In this document: positions 42,101-50,509 of the stretch, piece by piece
Numbering within the stretch: the stretch's first letter is position 1
Layout: each line of letters begins with the position of its first letter
Source: Alteromonas gilva
Lineage (GTDB): Bacteria; Pseudomonadota; Gammaproteobacteria; Enterobacterales; Alteromonadaceae
Direction: 5' to 3'
Assembly (NCBI RefSeq): GCF_028595265.1
Contig: NZ_JAQQXP010000001.1
Span: forward strand, 372,001 to 436,000
DNA length: 64,000 bases
The notes under the pieces: generated by a model
What the model saw: the letters and a program-made list of their open reading frames with translations, nothing else
What the model was told of the DNA's origin: nothing
Database searches by the model: none
Made by a program: the position numbers and the translations under genes

Positions 42101-45100
42101 ATGTTGCTTAAAACACTTGGTTTTGAATGGCGCTATTACCTGCGTCAGCCGTCATTTATTGTTACCGCGATGGTATTTTTCCTGCTGCCGTTTCTGGCGA
42201 CTACTACCGACAGCGTGCGCATCGGAGGTGGCGGTAATGTGCTGTATAACGGCAGCTATGCGATTGCCCAGACGATTCTGATCATGGGCGTGTTTGCGCT
42301 GTTTTTACTGGTTAACTTTATTGCCGGGACGGCAACGCGCAATCACACCTCTAAAATGAGTGAGTTAATTTATACCCGCCCAATTAACCCCTTGCAGTAC
42401 CAGTTAGGGCGCTTTTTTGGGGCGTTGCTGATCACTCTGATGGTTTTCGCCACAGTGCCGCTGGGTATTCTGATTGGCTCACTGATGCCGTGGGTTGATC
42501 CGGAGCGGGTTGGCGCAACGCACTTAAGCTACTACCTGACCGTCTTTTTTTATATTACCGTGCCGGGCTTTTTGTCGATGGGCATGATCTTTTACGCCCT
42601 CGCGCAGCGGGTGCGTTCGATGATGGCGGCCTACCTCACTGCGCTTGGCGTATTTATTGTGTATGTGGTGGGCGGCACTTTAACCAGTGAACCTGAATAC
42701 CGGGAAATTGCTGCATTACTCGACCCATTTGCGCTACGCACTTTTGGCGAAATCAGCCGCTACTGGACCGTTTTTGATAAGAACGTTACCACCATCTCAC
42801 TGGAGGGCGTGCTGCTGCAGAACCGCCTGATCTGGCTGGCGATTGGCACCACGGTTTTAGTGGTATTCGGGAATCTGTTTTCTTTTAGGTGGCAGCAGGG
42901 AACCAAGAAAGTTAAACCCAGCAAAGCATCGAGAATGCCAGCGCCGGTAGGTAACCGTATTGATTACCCGGCATCGGCGGCTTACCAATGGCAGAAATTT
43001 ACCACCACCTTAGGCTTTGAGATGCGCCAGGTGTTGTTCAGCCCGGCGATGATTGTGCTGGTGTTGTTTAGCATATTCAACCTGACCTCCTTATACGCCG
43101 TCCCTTACGGTGGCTTGTATGGCACCGACAATATGCCGCTTACGCAAACCATGACCGGTGCCATTGTAGACAACTTTGGCCTCACCATGATGATCGTGCT
43201 GATTTACTACAGCGGCGAAATTGTATGGCGCGAACGTAGCAGTGGCATGGGCGATATTATCGAATCTACGCCAGTGTTCAATGCAGTGTTCTGGGTGTCC
43301 AAGCTATTGTCGATGTGGGCGGTGCTGGCCGTACTGTATGCGGTAGGCATGGTATTTACCATTTTCTTCCAGCTCACCAAAGGCTATACTAATCTGGAAC
43401 TGGGTCTGTATTTCAGTGAACTCTTTTACGTGGAGTTGTTGCCCTGGATGTGGGTAACCGTACTGGTTTTCTTTATTCAGGTGCTAAGCCCCAATAAATA
43501 CCTGGGCATGTTGCTTGCGTCAGCGTATTTAATTTCTACCCTGGTACTTAATCAGTTGGGGGTGGAACACAATATGTGGACCATCGGCGAAGCACCGAGT
43601 GTGCTTTACTCTGACCTCAACGGCTATGGCTGGTTCCTGACGGGCTTTAACTGGTACATGCTGTATTGGGGGGCATTAAGCCTGGCGCTGTCGGTTATCG
43701 GTTACGGTTTATGGCAACGCGGACCGGAAACCAAGCTGAAAGACCGCTTTAAACTGCTGGGCTATCAGCTGGGTAAAACAGGTAAAGGCCTGCTCACTGC
43801 CAGTGTGGTGGTGTTCCTGGCAACCGGCGGCTTTATTCATTACAACACTAAGGTGCTCAATGAGTTTACCGGCCGCGATGAAGGGCTCGATGCCCGCGCC
43901 GAGTATGAGCGTCAGTTTGTCGAATTTGAAGAGGCCAATATACCGGTGATCACCAGCGTGAATGCGTTGGTAGATATCTACCCGCACCAGCGCCGCATAG
44001 AAGCGACCGCCGAAGTTGTGGTTAAAAACAAACAGGACACCCCTATTCAGCGCGTGTTAGTGTCTTATCCTCAACATACGCCTGACTGGGAGATTGACTT
44101 GCCGGGCGCGCAAATTGTTGAAACTATGCCGGAATACCGCTCTGCCTGGCTGGAGTTCAGCGAGCCACTGGCGCCCGGAGCAGAAATCGCCGGTAGTATC
44201 AGTGTGGTGCGCGACCATGAAGGCTTTAAGGATCGCGGCTTTGATGTCGCCGTGGCCGAAAATGGCACCTTTATCGACAACTATTCACTGTTTCCGGTCT
44301 TTGGTTTCAGAACCGATCTGCTGATCAGTGACCGTCACGAACGTCGCAAGCGTGATTTACCGGAACGGCCTCGTGCTGCCAAGTTAGAAGACAGTAGTAA
44401 GTACTCGCAAAGCTTCTTCGGCAAGGGCGTGGATTTCATCGACTTTGAAACCACAGTGTCGACTTCCGCCGAGCAAATAGCCATTGCGCCGGGGTATCTG
44501 CAAAAAGAATGGACTGAAGACGGCCGGCGTTATTTCCACTATAAAATGGATTCACCGATGGTGGCATTTTATTCGTTCTTATCTGCTGAACATGAGGTTA
44601 AGCGCGATACCCATAACGGCGTAAATATCGAAGTGTATTACGATGCCAAACACGCCTGGAATGTGGATGTGATGATCCAGGGCGTGAAGGACTCGCTGGA
44701 TTATTTTACGGCTGAATTTGGCCCGTATCAGCATAAGCAAATGCGCATTATAGAGTTCCCGGGCTATCGCTCATTTGCCCAGAGTTTTGCCAATACCGTG
44801 CCTTACTCTGAAAACATCGGCTTTATCGCAGACCTGCGCGATCCGGAAGATATCGACTATGTGTACTATGTGACTGCTCACGAAGTGGCTCACCAGTGGT
44901 GGGGCCATCAACTGGGTGCTGCAGATGTACAGGGCAGTGCAATACTGTCGGAGAGTTTGTCGCAATACAGTGCCATCATGGTGCTTAAAAACCGCTATGG
45001 CGAAAACCAAATTCGCCGTTTTCTTAAGTACGAGCTGGACCGCTATTTACGCGGCCGAAGCGGCGAGTTATTAGAAGAAATGCCCTTTATGCGCAGTGAG

Positions 45101-45655
45101 AGCCAGCAGTATATTCACTATCGCAAAGGCTCGGTCGTGATGATGTCTATTCTTGACCGCCTTGGTGAGGAACGCCTCAATGCGGCGCTGGCGCAATTAA
45201 TGGCTGACTTCCGCTATAAGTCAGACCCTTACCCGACAACGCTGGATTTACAGGCGGCACTCAATGCCGTCGCAACGCCCGATGAGCAAGCCTTTATTGC
45301 CGATCTGTTTGAGCAAATCACCTTGTACGATCTCAAGTTGGACGCTGTGACGGCGGAGCCGGTTGGCGATGCATATGAGGTGACGCTTACCGTTAACGGC
45401 GCAAAATATGCCGCCGATGGTGAAGGCATGGAAACCGAGCAGCCCCTCGATGAATGGGTGGATATTGCCATTTTCACCGTGGAGCCCTCGAAAGTTAACG
45501 ATGACAGCCAGATCCTGTATAAGGCGAAGCACCAGATAGTCAGCGGCGAAAACGTGATCACTGTCACCGTACCGGAAAAGCCCTATTACGCAGGCGTTGA
45601 TCCCTTTATTAAACTTATCGACCGCGATAGCGGCGACAACGTTAAGCCGTTATAG
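42101..45655 (+). CDS. ABC transporter permease fused to M1-family aminopeptidase
   Basis: An 1184-residue fusion. The first about 590 residues contain two blocks of membrane segments (roughly 15-270 and 300-590) of an ABC-2-type permease. The C-terminal half is a periplasmic M1-like metallopeptidase with zinc motif HEVAHQWWGH (His927, Glu928, His931) and a downstream Glu951. The GAMEN-like exopeptidase motif is not obvious. Such fusions occur beside an ABC ATPase in marine gammaproteobacteria; the transport substrate is unknown, possibly a peptide processed on the outside. Strong ribosome site AAGGAG and 11-bp spacing to the ATPase show an operon. A terminator follows 15 bp after the stop. 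Confidence 0.9.
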   Translation: MLLKTLGFEWRYYLRQPSFIVTAMVFFLLPFLATTTDSVRIGGGGNVLYNGSYAIAQTILIMGVFALFLLVNFIAGTATRNHTSKMSELIYTRPINPLQYQLGRFFGALLITLMVFATVPLGILIGSLMPWVDPERVGATHLSYYLTVFFYITVPGFLSMGMIFYALAQRVRSMMAAYLTALGVFIVYVVGGTLTSEPEYREIAALLDPFALRTFGEISRYWTVFDKNVTTISLEGVLLQNRLIWLAIGTTVLVVFGNLFSFRWQQGTKKVKPSKASRMPAPVGNRIDYPASAAYQWQKFTTTLGFEMRQVLFSPAMIVLVLFSIFNLTSLYAVPYGGLYGTDNMPLTQTMTGAIVDNFGLTMMIVLIYYSGEIVWRERSSGMGDIIESTPVFNAVFWVSKLLSMWAVLAVLYAVGMVFTIFFQLTKGYTNLELGLYFSELFYVELLPWMWVTVLVFFIQVLSPNKYLGMLLASAYLISTLVLNQLGVEHNMWTIGEAPSVLYSDLNGYGWFLTGFNWYMLYWGALSLALSVIGYGLWQRGPETKLKDRFKLLGYQLGKTGKGLLTASVVVFLATGGFIHYNTKVLNEFTGRDEGLDARAEYERQFVEFEEANIPVITSVNALVDIYPHQRRIEATAEVVVKNKQDTPIQRVLVSYPQHTPDWEIDLPGAQIVETMPEYRSAWLEFSEPLAPGAEIAGSISVVRDHEGFKDRGFDVAVAENGTFIDNYSLFPVFGFRTDLLISDRHERRKRDLPERPRAAKLEDSSKYSQSFFGKGVDFIDFETTVSTSAEQIAIAPGYLQKEWTEDGRRYFHYKMDSPMVAFYSFLSAEHEVKRDTHNGVNIEVYYDAKHAWNVDVMIQGVKDSLDYFTAEFGPYQHKQMRIIEFPGYRSFAQSFANTVPYSENIGFIADLRDPEDIDYVYYVTAHEVAHQWWGHQLGAADVQGSAILSESLSQYSAIMVLKNRYGENQIRRFLKYELDRYLRGRSGELLEEMPFMRSESQQYIHYRKGSVVMMSILDRLGEERLNAALAQLMADFRYKSDPYPTTLDLQAALNAVATPDEQAFIADLFEQITLYDLKLDAVTAEPVGDAYEVTLTVNGAKYAADGEGMETEQPLDEWVDIAIFTVEPSKVNDDSQILYKAKHQIVSGENVITVTVPEKPYYAGVDPFIKLIDRDSGDNVKPL

Positions 45656-45670
45656 CGGCTAATTATAACA

Positions 45671-45694
45671 CCGGGCCTGTTAAGGCCCGGTTTT
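45671..45694 (+). terminator. Rho-independent terminator of the ABC/M1 operon
   Basis: An 8-bp GC-rich stem CCGGGCCT/AGGCCCGG with loop GTTA, followed by TTTT and G. It starts 15 bp after the permease stop. Confidence 0.85.
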
Positions 45695-45722
45695 GCTGTA
45701 TCTGCACGGTAAAAAACCTGCT

Positions 45723-45917
45723 TTACTCCGCGGCTTTACCCGCCCCGTTCTCGTTAGAATCATCGTTAGTGTTTTGCTCTTCAAGGGCTTGCTTCACCTC
45801 ACGCCACTGAGTGATTTTTTGGTAATAAATATCCCAGATACACGGACAACAGCCGTCACCGCAACAGTCATCCATGAGCGGCTCCCTGGGCTTGGGAGGA
45901 AGTTTTTGCATAAGCAC
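45723..45917 (-). CDS. Oxidoreductase-like domain small Cys-rich protein
   Basis: A 64-residue protein with the motif LPPKPREPLMDDCCGDGCCPCIWDIYY: a PxKP lead and a cluster of five cysteines, the hallmark of the small oxidoreductase-like domain family, followed by a charged tail. The cysteines could bind a metal or act as redox centre; function unknown. ATG 45917 is preceded by GAGGTG. Lies alone between two plus-strand operons. Confidence 0.7.
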   Translation of the reverse strand: MLMQKLPPKPREPLMDDCCGDGCCPCIWDIYYQKITQWREVKQALEEQNTNDDSNENGAGKAAE

Positions 45918-46183
45918 CTCGTAGCTGCGTGATTGCCTGGGTTATGACCAATACACCACTAAGTATGACGCCCGCGCCGGGCGTTCGCAACTGGCATCCG
46001 TCAATGATACAAGCCAGGCCTCAGGCGCAGTTTTTTTCTTACAAAATTTACGTTGCGGAGTGATTCTACGCTGTGTCATAGTCGCGCCATTGTATTGCCG
46101 CGGAACCATCATCATAGCGCGAGGGTCATACTGACCGTTATGTGGTGAATGATGCGTAAGCTCGTATTAATAAGGATATGGAC

Positions 46184-46867
46184 ATGAAAAACAGTTTGCA
46201 GTTGAAGTCTTTAACGCTGGTGGTTAGCGCCGTGCTGTTGTTGGGAGGGTGTACCGCCAAGCAATCTTCACGGGTAATCGAGGCGCCCAAAGTTGAGTCG
46301 TACAATACGTCTTACGCGGGTGAAAAAAGCAAGGTGGTCGTAGGCAATTTCGTTAACCGTTCGAGCTTTCAGAATGGCATTTTTTCTAATGGTGTCGACC
46401 GTTTGGGTTCGCAGGCTAAAACCATCTTAATCAGTAATTTACAGCAAACTAACCGCTTTGCCGTGCTCGACAGAGACAATATGGACAAGCTGGCAGAGGA
46501 AACCGGTTACGCCGGCACAACCCAGTCAGTCATTGGCGGCCGCTATCTCATCACCGGTGATGTCACCGAGTTTGGTCGTAAAACCGAGGGCGATAAGCAA
46601 TTGTTCGGTTTATTGGGCAAAGGAAAGTCGCAAATTGCCTATTCGCGGGTGACCCTGAATATCGTAGATACCCAAACCACGGCGGTGGTGTATTCGGTCA
46701 GTGGGGCCGGCGAGTACAGTTTGTCAGAGCGCGAAGTGCTCGGCTTTGGCAGCAGTGCTGGCTACGATGCCACCCTTAACGGCAAGGTACTTGAGTTGTC
46801 GATTCGTGAAGCGATCAATAATTTGGTAGCGGGTATTGAAACTGGTCAGTGGCAGCCTGAAAGTTAA
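46184..46867 (+). CDS. CsgG/HfaB family outer-membrane lipoprotein
   Basis: A 227-residue lipoprotein (lipobox LGGC, Cys23) related to the curli secretion pore CsgG: SKVVVGNFVNRS, a DRLGSQAKTILISNLQQTNRFAVLDRDNMDKL segment and a C-terminal strand-rich region with ISIREAINNLV-like helix. ATG 46184 fits AAGGAT spacing better than ATG 46178. It starts a three-gene unit with DUF4810 and DUF799 lipoproteins. No curlin (csgA/B) gene is present, so a role in envelope assembly is more likely than curli secretion. Confidence 0.83.
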   Translation: MKNSLQLKSLTLVVSAVLLLGGCTAKQSSRVIEAPKVESYNTSYAGEKSKVVVGNFVNRSSFQNGIFSNGVDRLGSQAKTILISNLQQTNRFAVLDRDNMDKLAEETGYAGTTQSVIGGRYLITGDVTEFGRKTEGDKQLFGLLGKGKSQIAYSRVTLNIVDTQTTAVVYSVSGAGEYSLSEREVLGFGSSAGYDATLNGKVLELSIREAINNLVAGIETGQWQPES

Positions 46868-47220
46868 TGAATATCAAAATCTTATTAGGCTTTGCGGCCG
46901 TTTTTCTGCTGACGGCGTGCGAGAGTACGCCGCAGCGCATTTACTATCATGGTGATTACGCTGCATCGGTTTACCACTACTTTAAAAGTGATGAGGTGAC
47001 TGTTGATGAGCAAATTAACGCGCTCACTATCATCATCGAAAAGGCCGCTAATTCTGGCCGCCCCATTGCCCCGGGCATACATGCCCATTTGGGCATGCTT
47101 TACTTTGAGCAGGGCGACAGCGTAAACGGCATTGCGCAGTTTGAAATCGAAAAACAACTGTTCCCTGAATCCGTAGCTTATATGGATTTTCTGTTGGCTA
47201 ATCAAGGAGTCACGCAATGA
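46867..47220 (+). CDS. DUF4810 family lipoprotein
   Basis: A 117-residue lipoprotein (lipobox LTAC, Cys18). The RIYYHGDYAASVYHYFK motif and the TPR-like GIHAHLGMLYFEQGD segment are those of DUF4810, a family found with CsgG-like and DUF799 partners. ATG overlaps the preceding TAA by one base and its TGA overlaps the next ATG, so all three are made together. Confidence 0.8.
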   Translation: MNIKILLGFAAVFLLTACESTPQRIYYHGDYAASVYHYFKSDEVTVDEQINALTIIIEKAANSGRPIAPGIHAHLGMLYFEQGDSVNGIAQFEIEKQLFPESVAYMDFLLANQGVTQ

Positions 47221-47915
47221 GCCGTTGGATGGGAATGATAGTAGTGGCGGTGGCTTTGCTAAGTGGTTGCACGAGCAGTCCGCAACAGAGCTATGACTAC
47301 ACCGCGCTGCGCAACGCCCGACCGGCGTCGATACTGGTATTGCCGCCGGTAAACCAAAGCACAGAGGTGGTGGCTCCCTATGGCGTGATGGCGCAAATTG
47401 CCAAACCCATTGCCGAAGCAGGCTACTACGTGTTTCCGGTTGCGGTAGTCAATCAAACCTTTATGGCTAACGGCATGACCGTGGCTGAAGATGCGCAGGC
47501 GATCCCGCCGCTTAAGCTGCATGAGATATTTGGCGCCGATGCGGGTATGTATATTACCATCACGGATTACGGCACCACCTACGCTGTGCTGGCCAGTGAC
47601 ACCGTGGTATCAATTGAGGCCCGCCTGATTGATCTGCGCAGTGGTCAGTTGCTATGGCAGGGCGCTGCCAGTGCGTCGAGCGGTGAAAACCGCGGTAATT
47701 CGGGCGGCGGTATGCTGGGTATGCTGGTAGAGGCGGCCATTACGCAGATTATCGAAACTGTTTCGGACCGTGGTTTTGATGTGGCCGCTATTGCCACCGG
47801 GCGGCTGTTATCGCCCACCGCGCGTGACGGCTTACTGCCAGGCCCGCGTTCACCGCAGTATCAACTGATGCCGCAAACCGAGGCGCACAGCGCAACACCG
47901 ATCAGTGGGCAATGA
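47217..47915 (+). CDS. DUF799 (GNA1162-like) family lipoprotein
   Basis: A 232-residue lipoprotein (lipobox LSGC, Cys18). SILVLPPVNQSTEVVAPYGV and the GADAGMYITITDYGTTY strand match the DUF799 / GNA1162 family, alpha/beta lipoproteins proposed to work in an envelope transport complex with CsgG-like partners. It overlaps the DUF4810 gene by ATGA. The C-terminus is proline-rich and ends in a low-complexity tail. A strong hairpin follows. Confidence 0.8.
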   Translation: MSRWMGMIVVAVALLSGCTSSPQQSYDYTALRNARPASILVLPPVNQSTEVVAPYGVMAQIAKPIAEAGYYVFPVAVVNQTFMANGMTVAEDAQAIPPLKLHEIFGADAGMYITITDYGTTYAVLASDTVVSIEARLIDLRSGQLLWQGAASASSGENRGNSGGGMLGMLVEAAITQIIETVSDRGFDVAAIATGRLLSPTARDGLLPGPRSPQYQLMPQTEAHSATPISGQ

Positions 47916-47933
47916 CGCTCGGGGCGCAATAAT

Positions 47934-47964
47934 CACCAGGCGCTGCGTTAGCGCACGCCTGGTG
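47934..47964. terminator. Long hairpin between converging DUF799 and TonB-receptor genes
   Basis: Stem CACCAGGCG/CGCCTGGTG extended by TGCG/CGCA around a TTAG loop with one bulged C. There is no T-run. It lies between two converging genes, so it may act as a bidirectional terminator. Confidence 0.5.
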
Positions 47965-48007
47965 TTGGTAAAGCCTGCGCCGGTTTGATGGTTATTCCCA
48001 TCGGCCG

Positions 48008-50110
48008 TTAAAACCAGCGATACGTCAGGCTCAGCAGGTAATTACGCGGCCGGCCGGGAAAGTAGCGGTCGCCGCCAAATGAGGTAAAGTCGGCGCGCTC
48101 AGCATAAGCGGTATCAAGCGCGTTATTCACCCGGGCGAACATTGTTAATTGTGGCGTAACCTGCCATGAGGCTCTGATATTTACCAGTTCATGGCCTTCG
48201 TAACGATGCAGGTTTTCCGGATCGGTGTAGTAATCGTCCACCCGGTTCCATTCAAGTTCAACTCGCGTCGTGTCGGCCAGTTGATAACCCAGGCGTACAT
48301 CGGCAATAACCCGTGGCGCCGTGTCGATGTCGTTGCCGTTGATATTGACGTCGTTAAGTACCCGGTCAAACTCATAGGTATGGCGCGCTGCCGTGGCGGC
48401 CACCGCGATATCCCAGTGTTCGCTGAGCTGCCAGTCAAGCTCCAGCTCAATCCCTGTGTGGCGGGTTTTACCATCGTTGACGTAAAAGAAATCACTGTCT
48501 CTGAAGATAAAATTGTCTTTATCCATGGTGTAAGCCGACACCGTATAACGCACAGACGGGTAATCGCCTTTAATACCCACTTCGAGGTTGCGGGCTTTTT
48601 CGGAGGCCAGATCGGCAACCTGCTGAGCGCGTTGCAGGCGGTAGAGTTCAGTAGCCTGGGGCGCGCGGTAACCCAAAGAGTAATTGGCATACCAGCGGGT
48701 GGTGTCTGAATAGATATAGGTGGCCCCTAATTTGGGCGAAGCATTGGTGAAACTGTTGTCGCCACTGGGCGGGCGACTGTATCGACAGCCGCCGAAACCG
48801 CACTCGCTGCCGTCTTCACGCAGTCGGCCGCTGTTCATATTATTGGTATAGTCGTAGCCCATGTATTCGTAGCGAATACCGGCTGATACCAGCCATTTCT
48901 GTTGTTGCCATTCAAGCTCAGCAAAACCGGCATACAGACTGGCGTCTACGGTGTAATCGTAGTGTTTGCCGGCAGGGATGGTTTCGGTCAGAAACGCTGA
49001 GCCCTCAGTGGGACCATCCTGCGATTGCAATAAAGTGCCTTCGGTAAACTCGATATCCACACCGGTATTGAGTGTCAGCGTGTCGGAAATGGCGTGCGCC
49101 CACAACGATTGTACGCCTGCGCCTTGTTGCGTGTTTTCCTCAAGTGGTGTGCCCGGCAAAAAATGCATTAAAAACTGCATATCCTGATCCCGAACATAGG
49201 GCGTTACAGAGACGGTATCGCCGTTGTTCAGTTGCCACTGCAGGCGCGACCAGATGCGTAATGCGCTGGCCTTGCGAAACGCTTCGGGGTTTTCATTGCT
49301 GCGCGCGAGTACGGGATCTTTATAGGCGTTCAGGCCGGTAATGTAGCCGGCGGTTTCCTGATCGAGATTGGTATAGGTCAGGCCGGTGGTGAGGCTGACG
49401 TCGTCCCAGGTATGCTGATGCCTGAGATTAATCTTTTCCTGATCAACACCTTCCTGCTCGCGATAGCCGGTGTCGCGGGTAATACTGGTGTTGATACCCA
49501 CGCCGCCATCGCCATAATTGTGCCCGGCGCGAAGCTTATAGCGGCTATAGCCGTAAGAGCCGTAATCAACTCCTGCCATACCGCCACCCAAGGTGGTATC
49601 AGGGGTAATGACGTTTATCACCCCGTGCACGGCATTAGAGCCATACAGGGCCGAGCCCGGGCCTTTGAGCACCTCAATTTGCGCTGCCATTTCAGAATGG
49701 GCCTCAAACAGCTCGTTGATATTACAAAAACCGGCTGCGCGCAGCGGTATACCATCTTCGGCGGTTAACAGCCCCCCGCAGGCCCCGGCACCGGTAAACA
49801 CCTGTGAGCGTAAGGCCGGTAAGTATTCCTGACCGTTACCCCGTTGCACCTGAGCACCGGCAATAAACTTGAGGGCTTCCTCAATATGGGTGGGCGAAAG
49901 CAAAGCCAGTTCGTCGCGACTGACCGCACTGATCACCAGCGGCGCATTTTGGTTATCGGTACCGGTACGGGAGCCGGTCGTTGTGATCCGCTCAATGTTG
50001 TCAGGTACGGTGTCGTCGTTAGATTGGCCTCTGGCTGGAAGCGCCAGTAACAGTAAGCTGCTGAACAAAGAGAAAATCGAAAGCGTAGCGAGTGTTCGCT
50101 GATAAGTCAT
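48008..50110 (-). CDS. TonB-dependent outer-membrane receptor
   Basis: A 700-residue receptor: signal peptide (MTYQRTLATLSIFSLFSSLL to ARGQS), plug domain with NIERITTTGSR at the TonB-box region, ALRSQVFTGAGACGGLLTAEDGIPLRAAGFCNINEL and the canonical IEVLKGPGSALYGSNAVHGVINVIT, then a 22-strand barrel ending in the aromatic residue F of YLLSLTYRWF. ATG 50110 is preferred to the longer frame because it begins the signal peptide and follows AGGTTGA. The substrate is not predictable; no siderophore or vitamin genes are adjacent. It is divergent from the tricorn-like protease gene. Confidence 0.9.
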   Translation of the reverse strand: MTYQRTLATLSIFSLFSSLLLLALPARGQSNDDTVPDNIERITTTGSRTGTDNQNAPLVISAVSRDELALLSPTHIEEALKFIAGAQVQRGNGQEYLPALRSQVFTGAGACGGLLTAEDGIPLRAAGFCNINELFEAHSEMAAQIEVLKGPGSALYGSNAVHGVINVITPDTTLGGGMAGVDYGSYGYSRYKLRAGHNYGDGGVGINTSITRDTGYREQEGVDQEKINLRHQHTWDDVSLTTGLTYTNLDQETAGYITGLNAYKDPVLARSNENPEAFRKASALRIWSRLQWQLNNGDTVSVTPYVRDQDMQFLMHFLPGTPLEENTQQGAGVQSLWAHAISDTLTLNTGVDIEFTEGTLLQSQDGPTEGSAFLTETIPAGKHYDYTVDASLYAGFAELEWQQQKWLVSAGIRYEYMGYDYTNNMNSGRLREDGSECGFGGCRYSRPPSGDNSFTNASPKLGATYIYSDTTRWYANYSLGYRAPQATELYRLQRAQQVADLASEKARNLEVGIKGDYPSVRYTVSAYTMDKDNFIFRDSDFFYVNDGKTRHTGIELELDWQLSEHWDIAVAATAARHTYEFDRVLNDVNINGNDIDTAPRVIADVRLGYQLADTTRVELEWNRVDDYYTDPENLHRYEGHELVNIRASWQVTPQLTMFARVNNALDTAYAERADFTSFGGDRYFPGRPRNYLLSLTYRWF

Positions 50111-50509
50111 AACTTCAACCTGATAAGTCAATATTGAGTGCCCGGCTTTGTGCACTGCCGCAAACCCCGAGTGATGACCACCCGTGTCAGCGGCTGTTAA
50201 CACATAGTGCGGGAGAGATGTGTTGCTGCACCAAGGGCTGCCGTTGTATTGCAGCCGATTGTACGTAATACCAGTGGCTATGCAATACCCGTATGCCTTG
50301 CAGCTATAACGAAACAGCGCGCTGATGGGATCAATCCCACCGCATTGGTTTGTGGGAGCTGCAAAGCGCCGACACTGCGATAAGCGCTGACGGAAACGCG
50401 GTGGCGGGAAGGCCTTTTCGTCGTGTTTTACTTACATTACCTCTACTTTACGCTAAGCTGAAAACGACTAACGAACAGATATTTATATAACATAAAAAAG
50501 GTAATACTT
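50111..50509. other. Divergent promoter region with a palindrome
   Basis: About 400 bp between the receptor and the protease gene. It contains a perfect palindrome TGGGATCAATCCCA at 50326-50339 (6-bp arms, 2-bp spacer), a further GTGGGAG at 50351, and an AT-rich block at 50430-50500 before the protease start. The palindrome is a candidate operator for either gene; no Fur box was found. Confidence 0.4.

Noticed and set aside
48191..48709. 172-codon frame on the opposite strand of the TonB receptor gene.
   Set aside because: Lies entirely inside a well-supported receptor coding region; shadow frame produced by its codon use.
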